A DNA stretch of 64,000 bases from Hygrocybe punicea (lineage: Eukaryota > Basidiomycota > Agaricomycetes > Agaricales > Hygrophoraceae): positions 6,572,001 to 6,636,000 of the forward strand of contig OY744462.1 in assembly GCA_963556145.1 (NCBI GenBank), read 5' to 3'. Under the pieces are notes generated by a model that made no database searches, had not been told where the DNA came from, and saw nothing but the letters and a program-made list of their open reading frames with translations. Numbering within the stretch: the first letter of the stretch is position 1; every line of letters starts with the position of its first letter. The position numbers and the translations under genes were made by a program. This document shows, in pieces, positions 40,451 through 52,419 of the stretch.

Positions 40451-41464
40451 TAGTGTATTGCACGGGTAACCCCTGTGTACTTTTGGGGATACCCGTACCC
40501 TTACCCATGAATACCCATACCCATCACCGCGGGTACGGGTTTTGTGCCGGGTCTTTTTTTTCCTACCCGTACCTGACCCGTACCCGTACCCATAGCGGGT
40601 AACCCGCGGGTCTCACACTCGCGACACCGGACATGCACGCCCTTTGACCTCGCGACACCGGACATGTGTCAATTGACGCATGCCGTGTGAGCACGAGGTG
40701 GAATGGGTGTGGGTGCGGGCCCGGTGCAGTGGAGTTGGTGGGTGGGCACAAAGCCGGGTGATGCGTCGTTGGACGCGTGGGCCGGTGGACGTGTGGGCTG
40801 GTGGATGCGAGGTGAACGGGGGTGGTGGGCACAAAGCCAGCTGATGCGTCATTGGACGTGTGGGCCGGTGGACGCGTCGGCTGGTGGACGCAAGGTGAAT
40901 GGGGGTGGTGGGCACAAAGCCAGCTGATGTGTCATTGGACGCGTGGGCTGGTGGACGCGTGGGCTGGTGGACGCGTGGGCTGGTGGACACAAGGTGAATG
41001 GGGGTGGTTGTCTTCGGGCGCTCTGGCTCATTGCCGACCGGTATGTGGGGGGCCTGGGATGAGTCTTGAGCCCCGTCATCTTTCTTGGTGCCTATCACCT
41101 CGCAAACGACGTCGACGCATCAGGGTGTGTTCGCGAGGTATGGAATTAGTCAATGTCAATGTAGGTAGAATCTAGATACGTACCGGGGCCGGTAGGTGGG
41201 TGCACCACCCTCCCGGCCATGCTCTCCATTGCCGTTGTCGTGGTCTTCGTCACCGTGGTCTTCTATTTTGTTGTCATGGTCGTTGTGGTTGGATTGTTGC
41301 GGTTGCGTTTGAACCCGACGCATCATTCGTGTGACTGAATGTCACGGGTTACCCGTCGCAGGTACAGGTAATTGCACGGGTACAAATTGCTGTACCCGTA
41401 CCCGCACCTGTGGCTGTACCCGCGGCAATACCCGCGGGTTTACCCGTACCCGTGCAATACACTA
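40451..41464. mobile_element. Non-autonomous hAT element, TSD CCGATGCC
   Basis: 1,014 bp with TIR TAGTGTATTGCACGGGTA and an exact 8-bp TSD CCGATGCC (40443-40450 and 41465-41472). Sub-terminal regions are rich in ACCCGTACCC/GGGTAACCC repeats. The interior has a minisatellite (about 40727-41010). No transposase. Confidence 0.93.
40727..41010. repeat. Minisatellite in hAT element
   Basis: Three to four units of about 80-95 bp: GGTGGGCACAAAGCC, TGATGCGTCATTGGACG, then repeats of GGCTGGTGGACGCGTG. Open frames on both strands are a by-product of the repeat. Confidence 0.8.
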
Positions 41465-42099
41465 CCGATGCCAAAGATAGATCATAACAAGGTAAAAACC
41501 GATGAGGAAGGTGATGGCGATGCTGCTAATGATGATTACGGTAATTAGCTGTGTCGGGAGTACAGCCATTGTGAATCGGTTTGTCGTCAACAATATGTCA
41601 GGGCGAGGGAAAAGACAATAGCGATGATGTCCATTGGCAAGGAGACTATTCGGGTACAGCAAGGTAACGTGGGGATGTGTCCATGGTCGGTCTGGATTGT
41701 TCTAGAAGAAGAAAGGAAGAAAAGAGAACAAGGACAAGAATAACACAATGTCCAAAAGAAGACAAAAGGTAAAGGGGAATGAAAAAGGAAGGTATGGTGA
41801 AGTGGAATCGTCATCGTGGGTAGTGGAGTCGGAATCGGAGTTGCGGAGTTGAAAAATGTAACACAAATCCACACAAATCCACATGTTGATTTTAGTCATT
41901 TATAAGCCAAACTAGGTGTATATTAAACAAATTATTGCATTTGTATTACCAGCATCTGGGAATCAGAATGTACTACAATTTTGTCTATCTAATCATATAA
42001 TTCTGATCAAAACTGAAGGAGTTAAAATTGGATTGTTGAAAACATCAATTTTTTTGATTATGTCACATGTGCCAAAATACCTGCAAACAGCAATAAGTT

Positions 42100-42735
42100 T
42101 GAGGCCTGAATTGTCCAGTTCTGACAAGAGGTGCAAGGGGGCAAGAGCTCTTTGCACATCCAGCATTAATATTGGCAATGACACGAAGGCCTTGTTTCAT
42201 TTTTTTCCATTTCATTCTCTAAATCTCTCAAGAGCTGTATCGTATATCCTGTTGTTCTCCCAAAGTTTCAAATAAAGTGTGAATTGTTCCTCTAACATTA
42301 TCCAAGAGCATGGGTCCAGAGTGCAATAATATCAGCATCATCGGGGGTAGCCTCATCTAGCTGGCCCACTTCAGTGACACAGATGGTGGGTGCAATGCAA
42401 TGTCGTTGAGATGATCTGTTGGTCCCACCCATCCTATCCAGGAACTCCACCCCTCACTCCCTGGGTTATTGGTCTGTTGGGATTGAAGCAAGTGTTCATT
42501 CTAAGCTTGCTGAAGTTCAGTTCGGTCCGGTTCCGACCCTTTTTGGCGGAACCGCGAACTGAACTTCGGCATCAAACTGTCTCTCTGCGTTCGGTCTGGG
42601 TTCAGATGCGGTCTGAACCCCAGACTGAGGTTGGCTCACCCCGTGAGCTCTGTTCTCCTCACGAATGGCAGGCACATATCAATTGATACGGTGCTACACT
42701 TCGTGAGGAAATTGGGCTGCGGGGGAGCCGTCCGG
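42100..42735. other. No clear gene; GTTCAGTTCGG-type inverted motifs
   Basis: 42514-42640 contains AGTTCAGTTCGGTCCGG and nearby inverted copies (CGCGAACTGAACT). Related inverted motifs lie at 43300-43410 (GGTTCGGAACTGAACTA). They may be the ends of a non-autonomous element of about 0.9 kb, but no TSD was found. Confidence 0.4.
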
Positions 42736-42778
42736 CGCTGCTGCTGCTGCTGCTGTTGCCGGCGTTGCTGCTGCTGGC

Positions 42779-42825
<47 letters not shown>

Positions 42826-42963
42826 TGTTGCCACTGCCACTGTCACTGCTGCTGCTGCCATTGCTGCCGGTGCTGCTGCTGGCTGTTGCCGTCATGGTTG
42901 CCTGGTTGCCATTGCTGTTTCCATTGCAGTTGCCGCTGCTGGTGGTGGTGGTGGTGGTGTTGT
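42736..42963. repeat. (CTG)n microsatellite, interrupted
   Basis: Long run of CTG/TTG/CCG triplets, purest at about 42781-42820. It gives poly-Leu, poly-Cys or (minus strand) poly-Ser/Asn frames, which I do not treat as genes. Confidence 0.9.
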
Positions 42964-43753
42964 GGCTGTCCCGCATCCATTGGCATTGTGTTGGGGTTGG
43001 GGTGGTGTGCTCGTGATGTGGTTGCAGTCGAGTTTCCTGTTGCAGATAATATTAGTAAAGCTAAGAAAAATTACAAGACTTACCGGTGTTCATGAACGCG
43101 ACATTGAGTTGCGTTCATTGGCCTTGCATTGCGGTGTTGGTGAAGAAAACCTATGTGTAATGGTCACATGATACTGTTTACCACGAAAAAGTAAGTAAAG
43201 AAATACGAAAAACAAATGAAATAAATACCTTAAAAATATCCACGTTCGTGGTTTGGATGTGGTTTGGAGCCGTTCAGGAAATCCGGCAGGCCTCGAAGCC
43301 CGGAACTGAACCCACGGTCTGGTTCAGCACTTGGCTGAACTTAGACTGAACCTAGGGTTCAGTTTGGGGTTTGAACTGGGTTCGGCTAGGTTCGGAACTG
43401 AACTATGGCAATGTCAAACATAAATGCCACCCATCAACCACTGTTCTACCTCGCGACATCCTACACTAGTTAATTGATGCAGTGCCAGTTGTGCGTGAGG
43501 TGGAAATGGGAGGCTGGGGGCATGTTGTGGTCACCATACATCTCGGCCACTTTGTTGGGGTGGTTGGGGGCGTCATTGCTGGTGTGTGGGTGCATCTTCC
43601 CCATTTTGTTGCCTTTATTGCCACTGGAGGAGCAGGGGAATGGGGCAAGGGAGGAGGGATAGGGTACCATAGTATAGAAAATTAATGAATAAGAATAAAA
43701 TTTCAGAACAGGGGGGACTCACCTTAGTGTTGTCACTAATACAAACTGCAAGC
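42964..43753. other. No gene recognised
   Basis: Mixed sequence with short ORFs. 43257-43410 carries the inverted GTTCGG motifs noted above. A possible splice donor (CTCACC on plus, GGTGAG on minus) lies at about 43730. Confidence 0.35.
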
Positions 43754-43757
43754 ACGC

Positions 43758-44665
43758 TGTAGAGGGTCGACGTCCCTCTGAGTCCATATCATCGATATAT
43801 CACGAATCTGGACCAACCCGATGCCGCCATTCGACTTGCATTTGAACCCGACGTAACCCGACGTGACGTGACGTGACATGACCCGACGTGACCGACGTAA
43901 CCCGACACATGCCGCTTTGTGACAGCCGCTTTTGGGCTAAATCCGGCAGCCTCAAACGCCTCGGAGTTCCAATTCCAGGAGATGGATCTCTTCGGACTCA
44001 ATCCCCGACTTCGGATTTACTTTATTTATGCATCCCCTCGTCCTTTCGGAGATATGTAGGACTTTCTAGATCTTTTCCTTGCATATTCGTTTTCCCCTCC
44101 ATTTCCTGTCTTCGTTGCTTTGCAACCCCCCTTTCCACATCCCCATTCCAACCTTTCTTTGTAGCTTACCATCGGCCGAAGTAGACATGTCCGAAAGTAG
44201 ATTACTGTTTCCTGTACTATAAAAATGGTCCCCGACGACCGTACAAAAAAAGATACCCTTAGTCCCCGTTTTCCTTTAGTCAGAATCACCTTTTAATCCC
44301 TTCAAATGCTCGTCCATGTAGACCCTTAGCTTTTTATAGTCCACTTCGTCATCTTTATTGTTGTTTCCATATATTCGTTCATTGTTTCCGACCCGACCCG
44401 ACCCGACCCGACCCGACCCGCCGTACCCGACATCGTCGGCATCGTCGGGTTCATCGTTATTTACCCGTTTTCATTCCGTTCATCGCCGGATTTATCGTTA
44501 TTAGTCCAGTTTTACGCGGCGGCTTACATTTTTACTTACATTCCTTTACTTTTACTACTATTCCCGACACTGACTTATCCACAGTCACTTCTACGCTGAC
44601 TACCCCTTGGTTAGGATCATTATTTCTTTATATAGTTCCGAAGCCACCAAGAACCCGCATCTACA
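43758..44665 (+). repeat. Solo LTR, family of element 1, TSD ACGC
   Basis: 908 bp, TGTAGAGGGTCGACG to CGCATCTACA, flanked by ACGC (43754-43757 and 44666-44669). Closely similar to the solo LTR at 16168-17144. Contains a (GACCC)n run near 44390-44420. Confidence 0.95.
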
Positions 44666-44926
44666 ACGCATTGTTTGCAAGTTAAAAGTGACAACCTTCC
44701 ACCCCTGTGCAGTCACAATGAACTCAGCAAAATCATTATTGTTGTGCTCATCTGCAGCAATGTAATCCTCATCATCATCATCAGTGATCTCCATAGTATC
44801 TTCTTGCATGTCTATTACCTTGATTGAGTGTCCATTGTCAGCAATGAGGGGGAGAGGGTGAGGGGAGTAAAGTTCCATTGCTGGCCTGGGTGTTGATATA
44901 GTTTTAAACCCATCTGTCCACATGTC
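44666..44926 (-). other. Acidic minus-strand open frame next to solo LTR
   Basis: The minus frame codes an acidic peptide (EITDDDDEDYIAADEHNNND) ending at the LTR. It may be the end of a gene cut by the solo LTR. No domain was recognised. Confidence 0.3.
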
Positions 44927-45352
44927 TTGGATAAGCATTGGGGGGTGGAGTGGTTTGCCAGTGTGGAGCGTACTTTCAAGAATCTTGTAAGCTTTTTCTT
45001 TTGTCTCCTTTTGTTTTTCTATCTGGTGCTTGATTACTTACTGATCCAGGCATCTGCTGTGCTGAGCAAGCAAGTGTTTTCTTCCAGTGCTGAAACAGAT
45101 ACCATCAAATGCAACAGAATCCATCCCCATTTATTGGAAGCATTGCAGATGCTCAAGTTTGGTGCATACTGCATTGTTTTTACTGCTTTCCCGATGACCT
45201 TATGTATAGATGCAGCACTCAAGAAAATACACCTCGATTTCACCAAGAGTTGGATCATAGAGGAGAAAGAAATGATGGAGGTGGTTGAGCCTGATATTGA
45301 CATACTTGCATTGATGTTGGAAGATGATGGAGATGCATCATTTGATACTTGA
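44927..45352 (+). pseudogene. hAT transposase C-terminal dimerisation fragment
   Basis: About 45040-45165 codes LDYLLIQASAVLSKQVFSSS, then AETDTIKCNRIHPHLLEALQ and MLKF. This is the conserved dimerisation region of hAT transposases (typical pattern: ASxVPSERxFSS...TDTxxRNRxSPxLxEALQxLK). It is followed by ALKKIHLDFTKSWII and an acidic tail ending at 45352. Upstream catalytic parts are missing. Remnant of an autonomous hAT. Confidence 0.8.
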
Positions 45353-45455
45353 CTAGCACTCCTGGGGGGCAATGATGGTCAGGACATGTAGTATAGATGT
45401 CCTGTGTACCTCCTGTGTGTCTCCCATGTAATGCAGCATGGTTTTGTGTTTTTGC

Positions 45456-45635
45456 GAGTGTGCAGTCGATGAATAGCTGGCTAAAGCTGGCTATTAGTCG
45501 ACTAGTCAACTAATTAGCCCTGGCTAGCCGATAGCCATGGCTATCAGCTTCGACTAAGGAAATTTGAGTATTAGCTTAGCCATTAGTAGCCACTAGTCTA
45601 GTCAGCTAATGGCTAGCCTAGCCATGGCAACACTA
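45456..45635. mobile_element. Decayed hAT-type MITE
   Basis: Right end GCCATGGCAACACTA matches the TAGTGTTGCC ends at 30445 and 55051. The interior is AGCTAA-rich, like 55051-55430. The left end and TSD are poorly preserved (GTTTTTGC against GTTTCACT). Confidence 0.5.
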
Positions 45636-45687
45636 GTTTCACTCAATGGAAGATTTGCAAGATCCATCTGGTTGAGGAGCATTGGTT

Positions 45688-46122
45688 TCATGGTTGTGGA
45701 GAGTTGAGTCGTGGTAACAAGTTGACAGATCGGCCAATAAGCAGTTCAGCAAGGGGTTCAGCAAGGGCATCACCTCCTGGTGTCTCATATCTTTTGAGCA
45801 TTTTGAGGTAGGAGGTGAGAGTAGTGCTTCTAGTGCTATCACGTTCCCTGGAACCAGGAATTGTATCTGCAAGAGAAAGGAAGACTTGCACTTTTGTAGT
45901 CCCTCCTCTTCTGAAAGTATTGAGTATGAGTTCACATTGTTGACTGATATCTGTTCCAGCAGAGAATTCTGGTACAGATGCATTCATGGCAGAAGTGGGA
46001 GGTTCCTCTGAGTGTGCTTGGTTGCTAGAAAATTGAGATTGTGAGTTGCTAACTTTTGTGAATGATTCCATTCCAACCCACCTTTGCAAAGACCCTGAGT
46101 CTGCATTGGTACATGACATCAT
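45688..46122 (-). CDS. Hypothetical ORF, 144 aa
   Basis: Starts MMSCTNADSGSLQRWVGMES. Contains TDISQQCELILNTFRRGGTT and TLTSYLKMLKRYETPGGDAL. No recognised family. It lies between a hAT remnant and a solo LTR, so it may be a fragment of a TE gene or a captured gene. Confidence 0.35.
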   Translation of the reverse strand: MMSCTNADSGSLQRWVGMESFTKVSNSQSQFSSNQAHSEEPPTSAMNASVPEFSAGTDISQQCELILNTFRRGGTTKVQVFLSLADTIPGSRERDSTRSTTLTSYLKMLKRYETPGGDALAEPLAELLIGRSVNLLPRLNSPQP

Positions 46123-46290
46123 GAAAGATGATTGATAGAATTTTATTCAGTGTGAATGTGATAAAAAATAATCTTTACTCTGGGTGAGCCAATATGGTGA
46201 GTAAAGACTGGAGAATAAGGGGTAAAGGAATACACTACCTGGGTGAGCCCAGGAAACAGGAGGGTGAGACAACTCCTGTTTCTCAGTATG

Positions 46291-48019
46291 TGTTACATTT
46301 TCAACTCGACTTCCAAATCCAATGCCTGCCATGACAATTTGGCACTACCACACATTCCTTCATTTCCTTTTGTCCTTTGTCTTCTTTTCAACATCATTGT
46401 TTATTCTTGTTCTTGTTTTCCTTGTATCCTTTCTTCTAGAACAATCCAGTGTAGAGACATATATATCTCTGGGTACGTATTCACTCATTTTATCATATTC
46501 CCTATTTGTTCTATCATTTGTATGTAGTGGCTGTTGTAAATAGTCACAAACAAGAAGAGTTTGGGTTTTGATCCCACTGACAGGACTCGAAAAACACTGA
46601 ATCCACGCCTACCCAGGCTGCGATCACTACAACTAGAGCCCACTGCAAGGATTGTCATCAGCGTCATCACCATCACCATCATTATTGGTTTCTACCTTGT
46701 TATGATCCATCTCTGGCACTGACACCCTTCCGCCATTGATACTTCTGACTTCCACCTTGACAGTATACCCAACACATAATTGACAATTGCCATTCCTGGA
46801 TATATGGTTTCCACTTTTGTATCCTGTGCCTACCATAGTCCTCCGTGACTATCCGACAACATTCCTCACCTGCATGTATACTTTGAACAATCCTCAATCA
46901 TGATACATTTCACTGCTCTCTCCAATCTGACCATTGCCAGAGTACACTCCTTCAGACTTCGACCACAAACCATATGACTTCCTAATGCAGTGACACAATC
47001 CTTATTGTTCATTGTTCACACATCACCACCTCATGCAATACCTGATGACTTGTTCCCACAGCTTGTTACCTGTGCCATTACTCAAAACCTGGACCCACAT
47101 TTATTTATCCTTTTCCTTAACCACTCCCACACCCATTTACAACAATACCCTTTCTTGGAAGAATACTGACACCAGGTGGACATCATTGTCCCATATACAG
47201 GACAAGACATTGCCCCATGATATGTCATTGACACAGACATCATCATCCAGTACAGCTTATGCTATTCACATGTCTGACCTTGACTATTCTACCATTGGAG
47301 TTGGTTTTCCCCAATATATTCCTTTGTTTTCTTTCATGCAGACTTCACTGCTATGTCCACACTACCTCAAGACACTCCCTTCACCAACCCCATACTGGAT
47401 GATGCCTCTCTCAAACCTGACTGTGCAATGCACTTGCCAGACTGCCCACTTGCCCATTGCAGCAAGTGTAGACCCTGAATTGGCAATTCTGCATATCACA
47501 TGATCTGATGACAAATCATCTGAGTCATCCCCTATCTGGAGATGCCCAATGATTTACATATCAAGAAGGCGATCGGCTTGTTTCACATAATGAGACATCA
47601 GGACTCTTGCTATCCTCAATATAGCCCCCAGTTTATAAAAGGGGCAGGCCAAGTCGATGAGACCTCCTCTATCCCTCAATGACACCTGGGCCCCCAGTTG
47701 GATCGCAAGAACATCAACATGAGGATGCCTCACATCCACCTCATGGTTGGACTTCTATTTACCTCCCCTCAAGACTCTACAGTTCTTGTGGTTGGTTCAG
47801 ACTTTTTCTTCTTTTCCCTTCTTTACATTTAGTCTGTTTCTTACCCTCTTGTCTTGGGTAATCCCCATGGTTCACAATGACATTAGATTATGAACCCCCC
47901 CTCTTAGCAGTGTTGTCTTGGTTGTAAGCAACAATGAAAACTGCTGTTCTCTCCTCTGGAGCATGACCCCTAGTTAAGGTGATTGTTGCTGGAGCCCGCT
48001 GTAGAAGAAATCTGTAACA
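46291..48019 (+). repeat. LTR, family D, third copy
   Basis: 1,729 bp, TGTTACATTTTCAACTCG to AAATCTGTAACA. Ends match the copies at 26236 and 39255. Flanks GTATG and GTGCA do not match, so it may come from recombination. Contains another LTR-like piece (46453-46632). Confidence 0.75.
46453..46632 (+). repeat. Short LTR (family C) fragment with PBS-like sequence
   Basis: TGTAGAGACATATATATCTC to CACTACAAC, followed by TAGAGCCCACTGCAAGGA, a variant of the element 1 primer site. Related to the pair at 50600-51095. Confidence 0.6.
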
Positions 48020-48895
48020 GTGCAGCTTTGGGTTCACCTGAAGGTAGGGAAAGGTTGATACACTTTATATAATAAAGGTGATATGCCTGTGAGCAGGGAT
48101 TATGCCCATAAAGAGATACAGTGAAGCTATGCAGGTGGGATGCATGAGGCGATAGCAGCACACAAAGTGAAGGGCTCTGGTCTATTAGACTTGAGAAAAA
48201 TTATTTTTTAAACTCAATATAAGACTGTGACAAAATGGGATTGCAGAGGAATAATTAGGAGTATATGGTAGCCCCTTATATACAGCAACTTGTTTTTAAA
48301 GTTTCTTTACTATAGTCTAAGCATGCCCAAACCTTACTACTGGGCTCCCACTTCCAAAGGCCTGCACTTGCCTTGCTGCAATTGAGAGCCCATGCGCACC
48401 TCCTTACCTTTGATTCTCACCCACAGCCTCTTTTTACCTTTGTTCCAGTTCCAGTTTCAGTCTCAGTTCCTGTACCTTTATCTTCTCAGGGAGGAGACAT
48501 GCCTCATTACCCCCTTCATCTCCTCCCTGAGTATGTTTCCCTTTCTTGCCCTTTTTTCCTCTTCTAATCCTTAACTAGCACTAGAGTCTTACTTGGTCAC
48601 CCACCCCTTCCTCTCGCCACTTTGTACTGTATTGCACTGCACCATTTCTTTCTCGTGTAATATCTTTTTTTTTCTGAGCCTCGCCACTGCTCCAGGGTGA
48701 GGCCACATACACTTATACTTGCACAAAACTTAAGTGCTTGATTAGCAATATATACAGCAATCAATTTCCACAAATCTGAGTGCAAATGATCAACCATCAC
48801 AATAATTATATTGTACAGTCTTCAACGGGTCAGTGACACACCACCACTCAGTGACACACTTAGTCTAAAAGTCTTGTTCTTTTTGCAAATGCTCC
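48020..48895. other. No gene seen
   Basis: AT-rich with one CAGTTCCAGTTTCAGTCTCA short repeat (about 48440-48475). 48815-48850 (GTACAGTCTTCAACGGGTCA then GTGACACA) has an inverted relative at about 58480-58505. Confidence 0.4.
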
Positions 48896-48899
48896 TCAG

Positions 48900-49757
48900 T
48901 GTAGATGCAGCTTTGGGGTGGCTTTGGAACATAAATCCTAACCTAGGGGTGTCAGCATAAGAAGTGACGGTGGCTAATCAGTGTCAGGAATAATAGTAAA
49001 AGTGGAAATGGAAGTAAAATATAAAGCCACCATGTAAAACTGGACAAATAATAACAAACCTGGAAATGAACGGGAAAACGGATAAATAATAATGAACCCG
49101 ACAATGCCGATGATGTTGGGTACAGCAGGTCGGGTCGGGTCAGGTCAGAAAGGATGAATGAATAATGGAACAATGATAAAGACGATGAAGTGAACTATAG
49201 AAATCTAAGGGTCTACGAAGACGAGCATTTGAAGGGATTAACAGATGATTCTGACTATAAGGAAATGGGGACTAAAGGTATCTTTTTTTGTATGGTCGTC
49301 GGGGACCGTTTTTATAGTACATGAGTGGGTAGTCTACTTTTGGTCATGTCTATTTTGGCCAATGGAAAACTACAAATGAAAGTTGGAATGGGGATCTGAA
49401 GAGGGGGGTTGCAATGCAACAGTGACAGGAAAATGGAGGGGAAAGCAAATATCCATAAAAAATCCTATATATCTCCATAAGGACGAGGGGATGCATATAT
49501 TTGGCAAGTCCAAAGTCAGGAATTGAGTCCGATGAGATCTGTCTCCTATAATTGGAACTTTGGGGCTTATGAGGCTGCTGGATTTGGTCCAAAAGCGGCC
49601 ATGACAAAGCGGCATACATCAGGTCACATCAGGTCACATTGGGTCACATCATGTCAGGTTACATTGGGTTGGAATGCAAGTCATTTGGAGGCATCAAGTT
49701 TGTCCAGATTCATGATATATCAACGATATGGACTCAGAGGGACGTTGAGTCTCTACA
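48900..49757 (-). repeat. Solo LTR, family of element 1, TSD TCAG
   Basis: 858 bp, plus strand TGTAGATGCAGC to TGAGTCTCTACA, flanked by TCAG (48896-48899 and 49758-49761). More decayed than the other copies, with many CpG sites converted. Confidence 0.92.
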
Positions 49758-49761
49758 TCAG

Positions 49762-50599
49762 ACTATTGCAATATTTCACTAGAACTACATTACCCATCTT
49801 ATACAATGACATTCCTAGCTATGGAAGGCTAACTTCCATGTCTCCAAAGTGTATATGTGAGCGAAAGTCAATTTATTGGATGTAATAGGAAGGAGTCACA
49901 GCATGTCACATTACTTTATTGGTCAAATGAAAAATCTACTCTATCAAAACTCCACAATGGTCAGTAGAAGCAAGTCTGACACCAAGAAAACCCAGGTTCT
50001 CAGAGCCACCAGAGATGTCCTAATGGCAAGGGCTGTCACAGCATACCAGTCAGATACTGATATCAATAGCAATGAGCACCATAGGAAGTAGAATCAATGA
50101 TAAACAGTGACGAAATCACTGTTGATCAGAGAAACAGTGAACAAATCACTGAATCTGGCACTTGCCTGTTTTCAGTGATAATCACTCATAAATGAAATTC
50201 AGTGATGAAATTTTTTGTTGCTGTGATTCAGTGAGAAATTTTTTCATGTTGCTGAAAAACATTGTCTCAATTAGTTGCACAATGAAAATGAATGAAAATG
50301 AGACACAAGAAGTTGATGCTACTGAAAATGAGACATCAGTAGTTCATGAGCTGAAAAAGAGACCAGGGCCTAAGTTATAATCCTCATGGTCCTCATCATC
50401 TTTGTCAATCTGTCCTCAGTCCTCTACCTGCGCACGGACCAATCAACAGAATCAGTCACGTGCTCTTCAACACAAAGTTTTTTAGCAACAAAACACAGCT
50501 TTGCACTTCATAGCTACTCTTCAGTAATTGTTAGGCTCACCTCCAATGTCCCTGTGGCTTCGTTATACTTTCTACAACCAGTTGTGCCTCCTGGGCTGC
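49762..50599. other. Left part of possible TIR transposon; short ORF
   Basis: 50077-50100 matches 58229-58252 in inverted orientation in 21 of 24 bases (CACCRTAGGAAGTAG, TCAATGA). Just inside, the motif CAGTGAT/ATCACTG recurs many times (50110-50240), and again near 58160-58215. A short frame at 50192-50380 ends NETSVVHELKKRPGPKL. Possibly a DNA transposon of which element 3 now fills the middle. Confidence 0.4.
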
Positions 50600-51095
50600 T
50601 GTAGAGATCCATATCTCTGTGGGCACATATCCTTCTATTTTCCTCCATCCCCCTTCCCTCTGCATTCTCTTCTATTCATTATATTCCATTTCCTTAGTAC
50701 ACTCCCTTTTATAGATACTATACAGTACCTATATAGTGTTTTGTGTACATACATACATACAAGCTGAGTTTTGGGTTTTCACCCCAACAACAAGGACTTA
50801 CACACCCTGAATCCATGCCTACAAAGGCCGCGTTCCTTGCAGTGGGCTCCAGTTGTGGTGAACACAGCCTTTGTAGGCACATATTTGGGGTGTGCAAGTC
50901 CTTGTCATTGGGGTGAAAACCCAAAACTCAGCTTGTTTGTATGTATATACACAAAACACTATATAGGTACTGTATAGTATCTATAAAAGGGAGTGTACTA
51001 AGGAAATGGAATATAATGAATAGAAGGGAATGCAGAGGGAAGGGGGATGAAGGAAAATAGAAGGATACGTGCCCACAGAGATATGGATCTCTACA
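50600..51095. repeat. Inverted pair of short LTRs (family C)
   Basis: 50600-50830 (TGTAGAGATCC...) and 50854-51095 (TGTGGTGAACA...GGATCTCTACA) are inverted copies, right copy 242 bp. Between them lies a primer-site variant TGGAGCCCACTGCAAGGA read on the minus strand. Arranged tail to tail, probably from insertion plus deletion. Confidence 0.7.
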
Positions 51096-51631
51096 CCACA
51101 CAGGCCATTTTGTCACACAGTCACAGCCACGTCACACATCAGACTCCCTTTGTATTTGGTCGATTCAACCCCCCACTCTCATTTTTATATCCCAATGCAC
51201 TTGGCAGTCAATTCCCCACTGATTCCCATCGAAAAATGGACCTGATGGTCCCACAAACTGCCTCAAACAACTGTGTCCAACATGCAGCACCATCCACGCA
51301 TCAAATGTCAACAGGAGACCCAATGGATGATGGAAAATGCATGCCACACAATGGGTGTTGCATGTGCACTCATAGGTATGCCCATCCCCATTGTCCCCAT
51401 GGTTCCTGTGCAGGAAAATGTGTTCGTGCCCACCAAATGGCATTTTCGACACATCCCGATGCATCCCCCCTCATTTCGCACACCTGAATTGCCCCACATT
51501 TGCATCAATGGACTCACCATTATCCCAACAACAAGTCACGCCACGCCACCATCATTTGCACCAGAGCTGACCCCAAAAATGCTCTCGCTGTTGCCTCCTA
51601 TATCCACCAACCCATTTTCAGCTGCATCCAC
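51096..51631 (+). other. Open region interrupted by element 3
   Basis: The plus frame about 51273-51635 is open and Pro/Ser/Thr-rich (PIPIVPMVPVQENVFVPTKW). It runs up to the element 3 insertion point and may have continued at 57469. No domain was recognised. Confidence 0.35.
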
Positions 51632-51635
51632 CCAT

Positions 51636-52188
51636 TGTGACAGCTAGTTCGATTGTAGACCCAGAAGAGGAATCTACAGAAAGGGTGATCAGCTAAGAAG
51701 TGATCTGAGGAATTGAGTTTCTTTAGAGAAGTCTAATAAATCCAACCTGAATCTGGGGGTTCCGGAATCAGAGGGAGAGTGTGGGGGAAAGGACGAAGAG
51801 AGGTGTAGATGATACAAAGAGTGGACTAAGAAATAGAGCTGAAGTTGGACAATAAGATGTATGTCTATACGTATATCTGTGTGTATATGTATGTGTGTGG
51901 TTTTGTAGTGTAAATGTACTACTTTTATACTACTATGGAGGATCCTGTGCTGTAGTAACTATGTACAACAAGTGAAGGCTGAAAGTGATAGGGGCAAGTG
52001 GAGAGGAGGATAGGAAGAGTGGTGCTAACATTTCCTCACAAGCAGGAATGATTCTGGAGGCAGAATCTGGAGCGGAATCAATAGAAAAGGCCAGAATTGG
52101 GCAGAATCAATGATACGGGAATGGGAATGGACAGGAACAGAGTCAGATATGAAGAGGATCCAGATCCACATGATCCGGAGCCTCTACA
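51636..52188 (-). repeat. 3' LTR of element 3
   Basis: 553 bp. Nearly identical to the 5' LTR (56846-57468) but lacks about 70 bp after 52030. The adjoining sequence 52189-52419 matches 17145-17247 and 16039-16167 in inverted orientation. Confidence 0.9.
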
Positions 52189-52419
52189 TCCGGTCAGGAC
52201 TCAGATTGAGATCATCCCTGGTCGATCCAATGAAATAATGAAGATCCTGGGGTCATGGGAAGAAATGAGTGTAAGTGATGTCGAAAATGGGCAGAAATGG
52301 GTGGAAACAGGGGTATAACATGAACGGAGCCAAAGCTGGTGGGTATCGAAGCATCGGGAGGGCTGATCCAGAGCTACCAAAATAGGGTGGGGTGAAATGG
52401 CTGGACAAGGAAATAACGG

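Larger units (their letters stand above)
39255..41863 (-). repeat. Solo LTR, family D, TSD CAAAT, split by hAT element
   Basis: Starts TGTTACGGATCGCTTC, ends GAAAAATGTAACA, flanked by CAAAT (39250-39254 and 41864-41868). It is inverted relative to the copies at 26236 and 46291. About 1.6 kb without the nested hAT element. Internal ORFs have no domain. Confidence 0.9.
38772..42094. repeat. Foldback repeat split by solo LTR
   Basis: The left arm (about 38772-39090) and right arm (about 39140-39254 continued at 41864-42094) are inverted copies. Shared pieces include GCTGTTTGCAG, TGGCACATGTGACATAATC and TTTGGCTTATAAATGACTAA. The solo LTR at 39255-41863 inserted in the right arm. No transposase, and no clear TSD at the outer ends. 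Confidence 0.7.

Noticed and set aside
42631..43095. Cys-rich or poly-Leu ORFs over the CTG repeat
   Set aside because: Microsatellite translation, not a metallothionein-like gene.
50106..50240. CRISPR-like array of short repeats (CAGTGAT)
   Set aside because: Repeats are short, irregular and in both orientations; they fit sub-terminal transposase-binding motifs of a eukaryotic DNA transposon.
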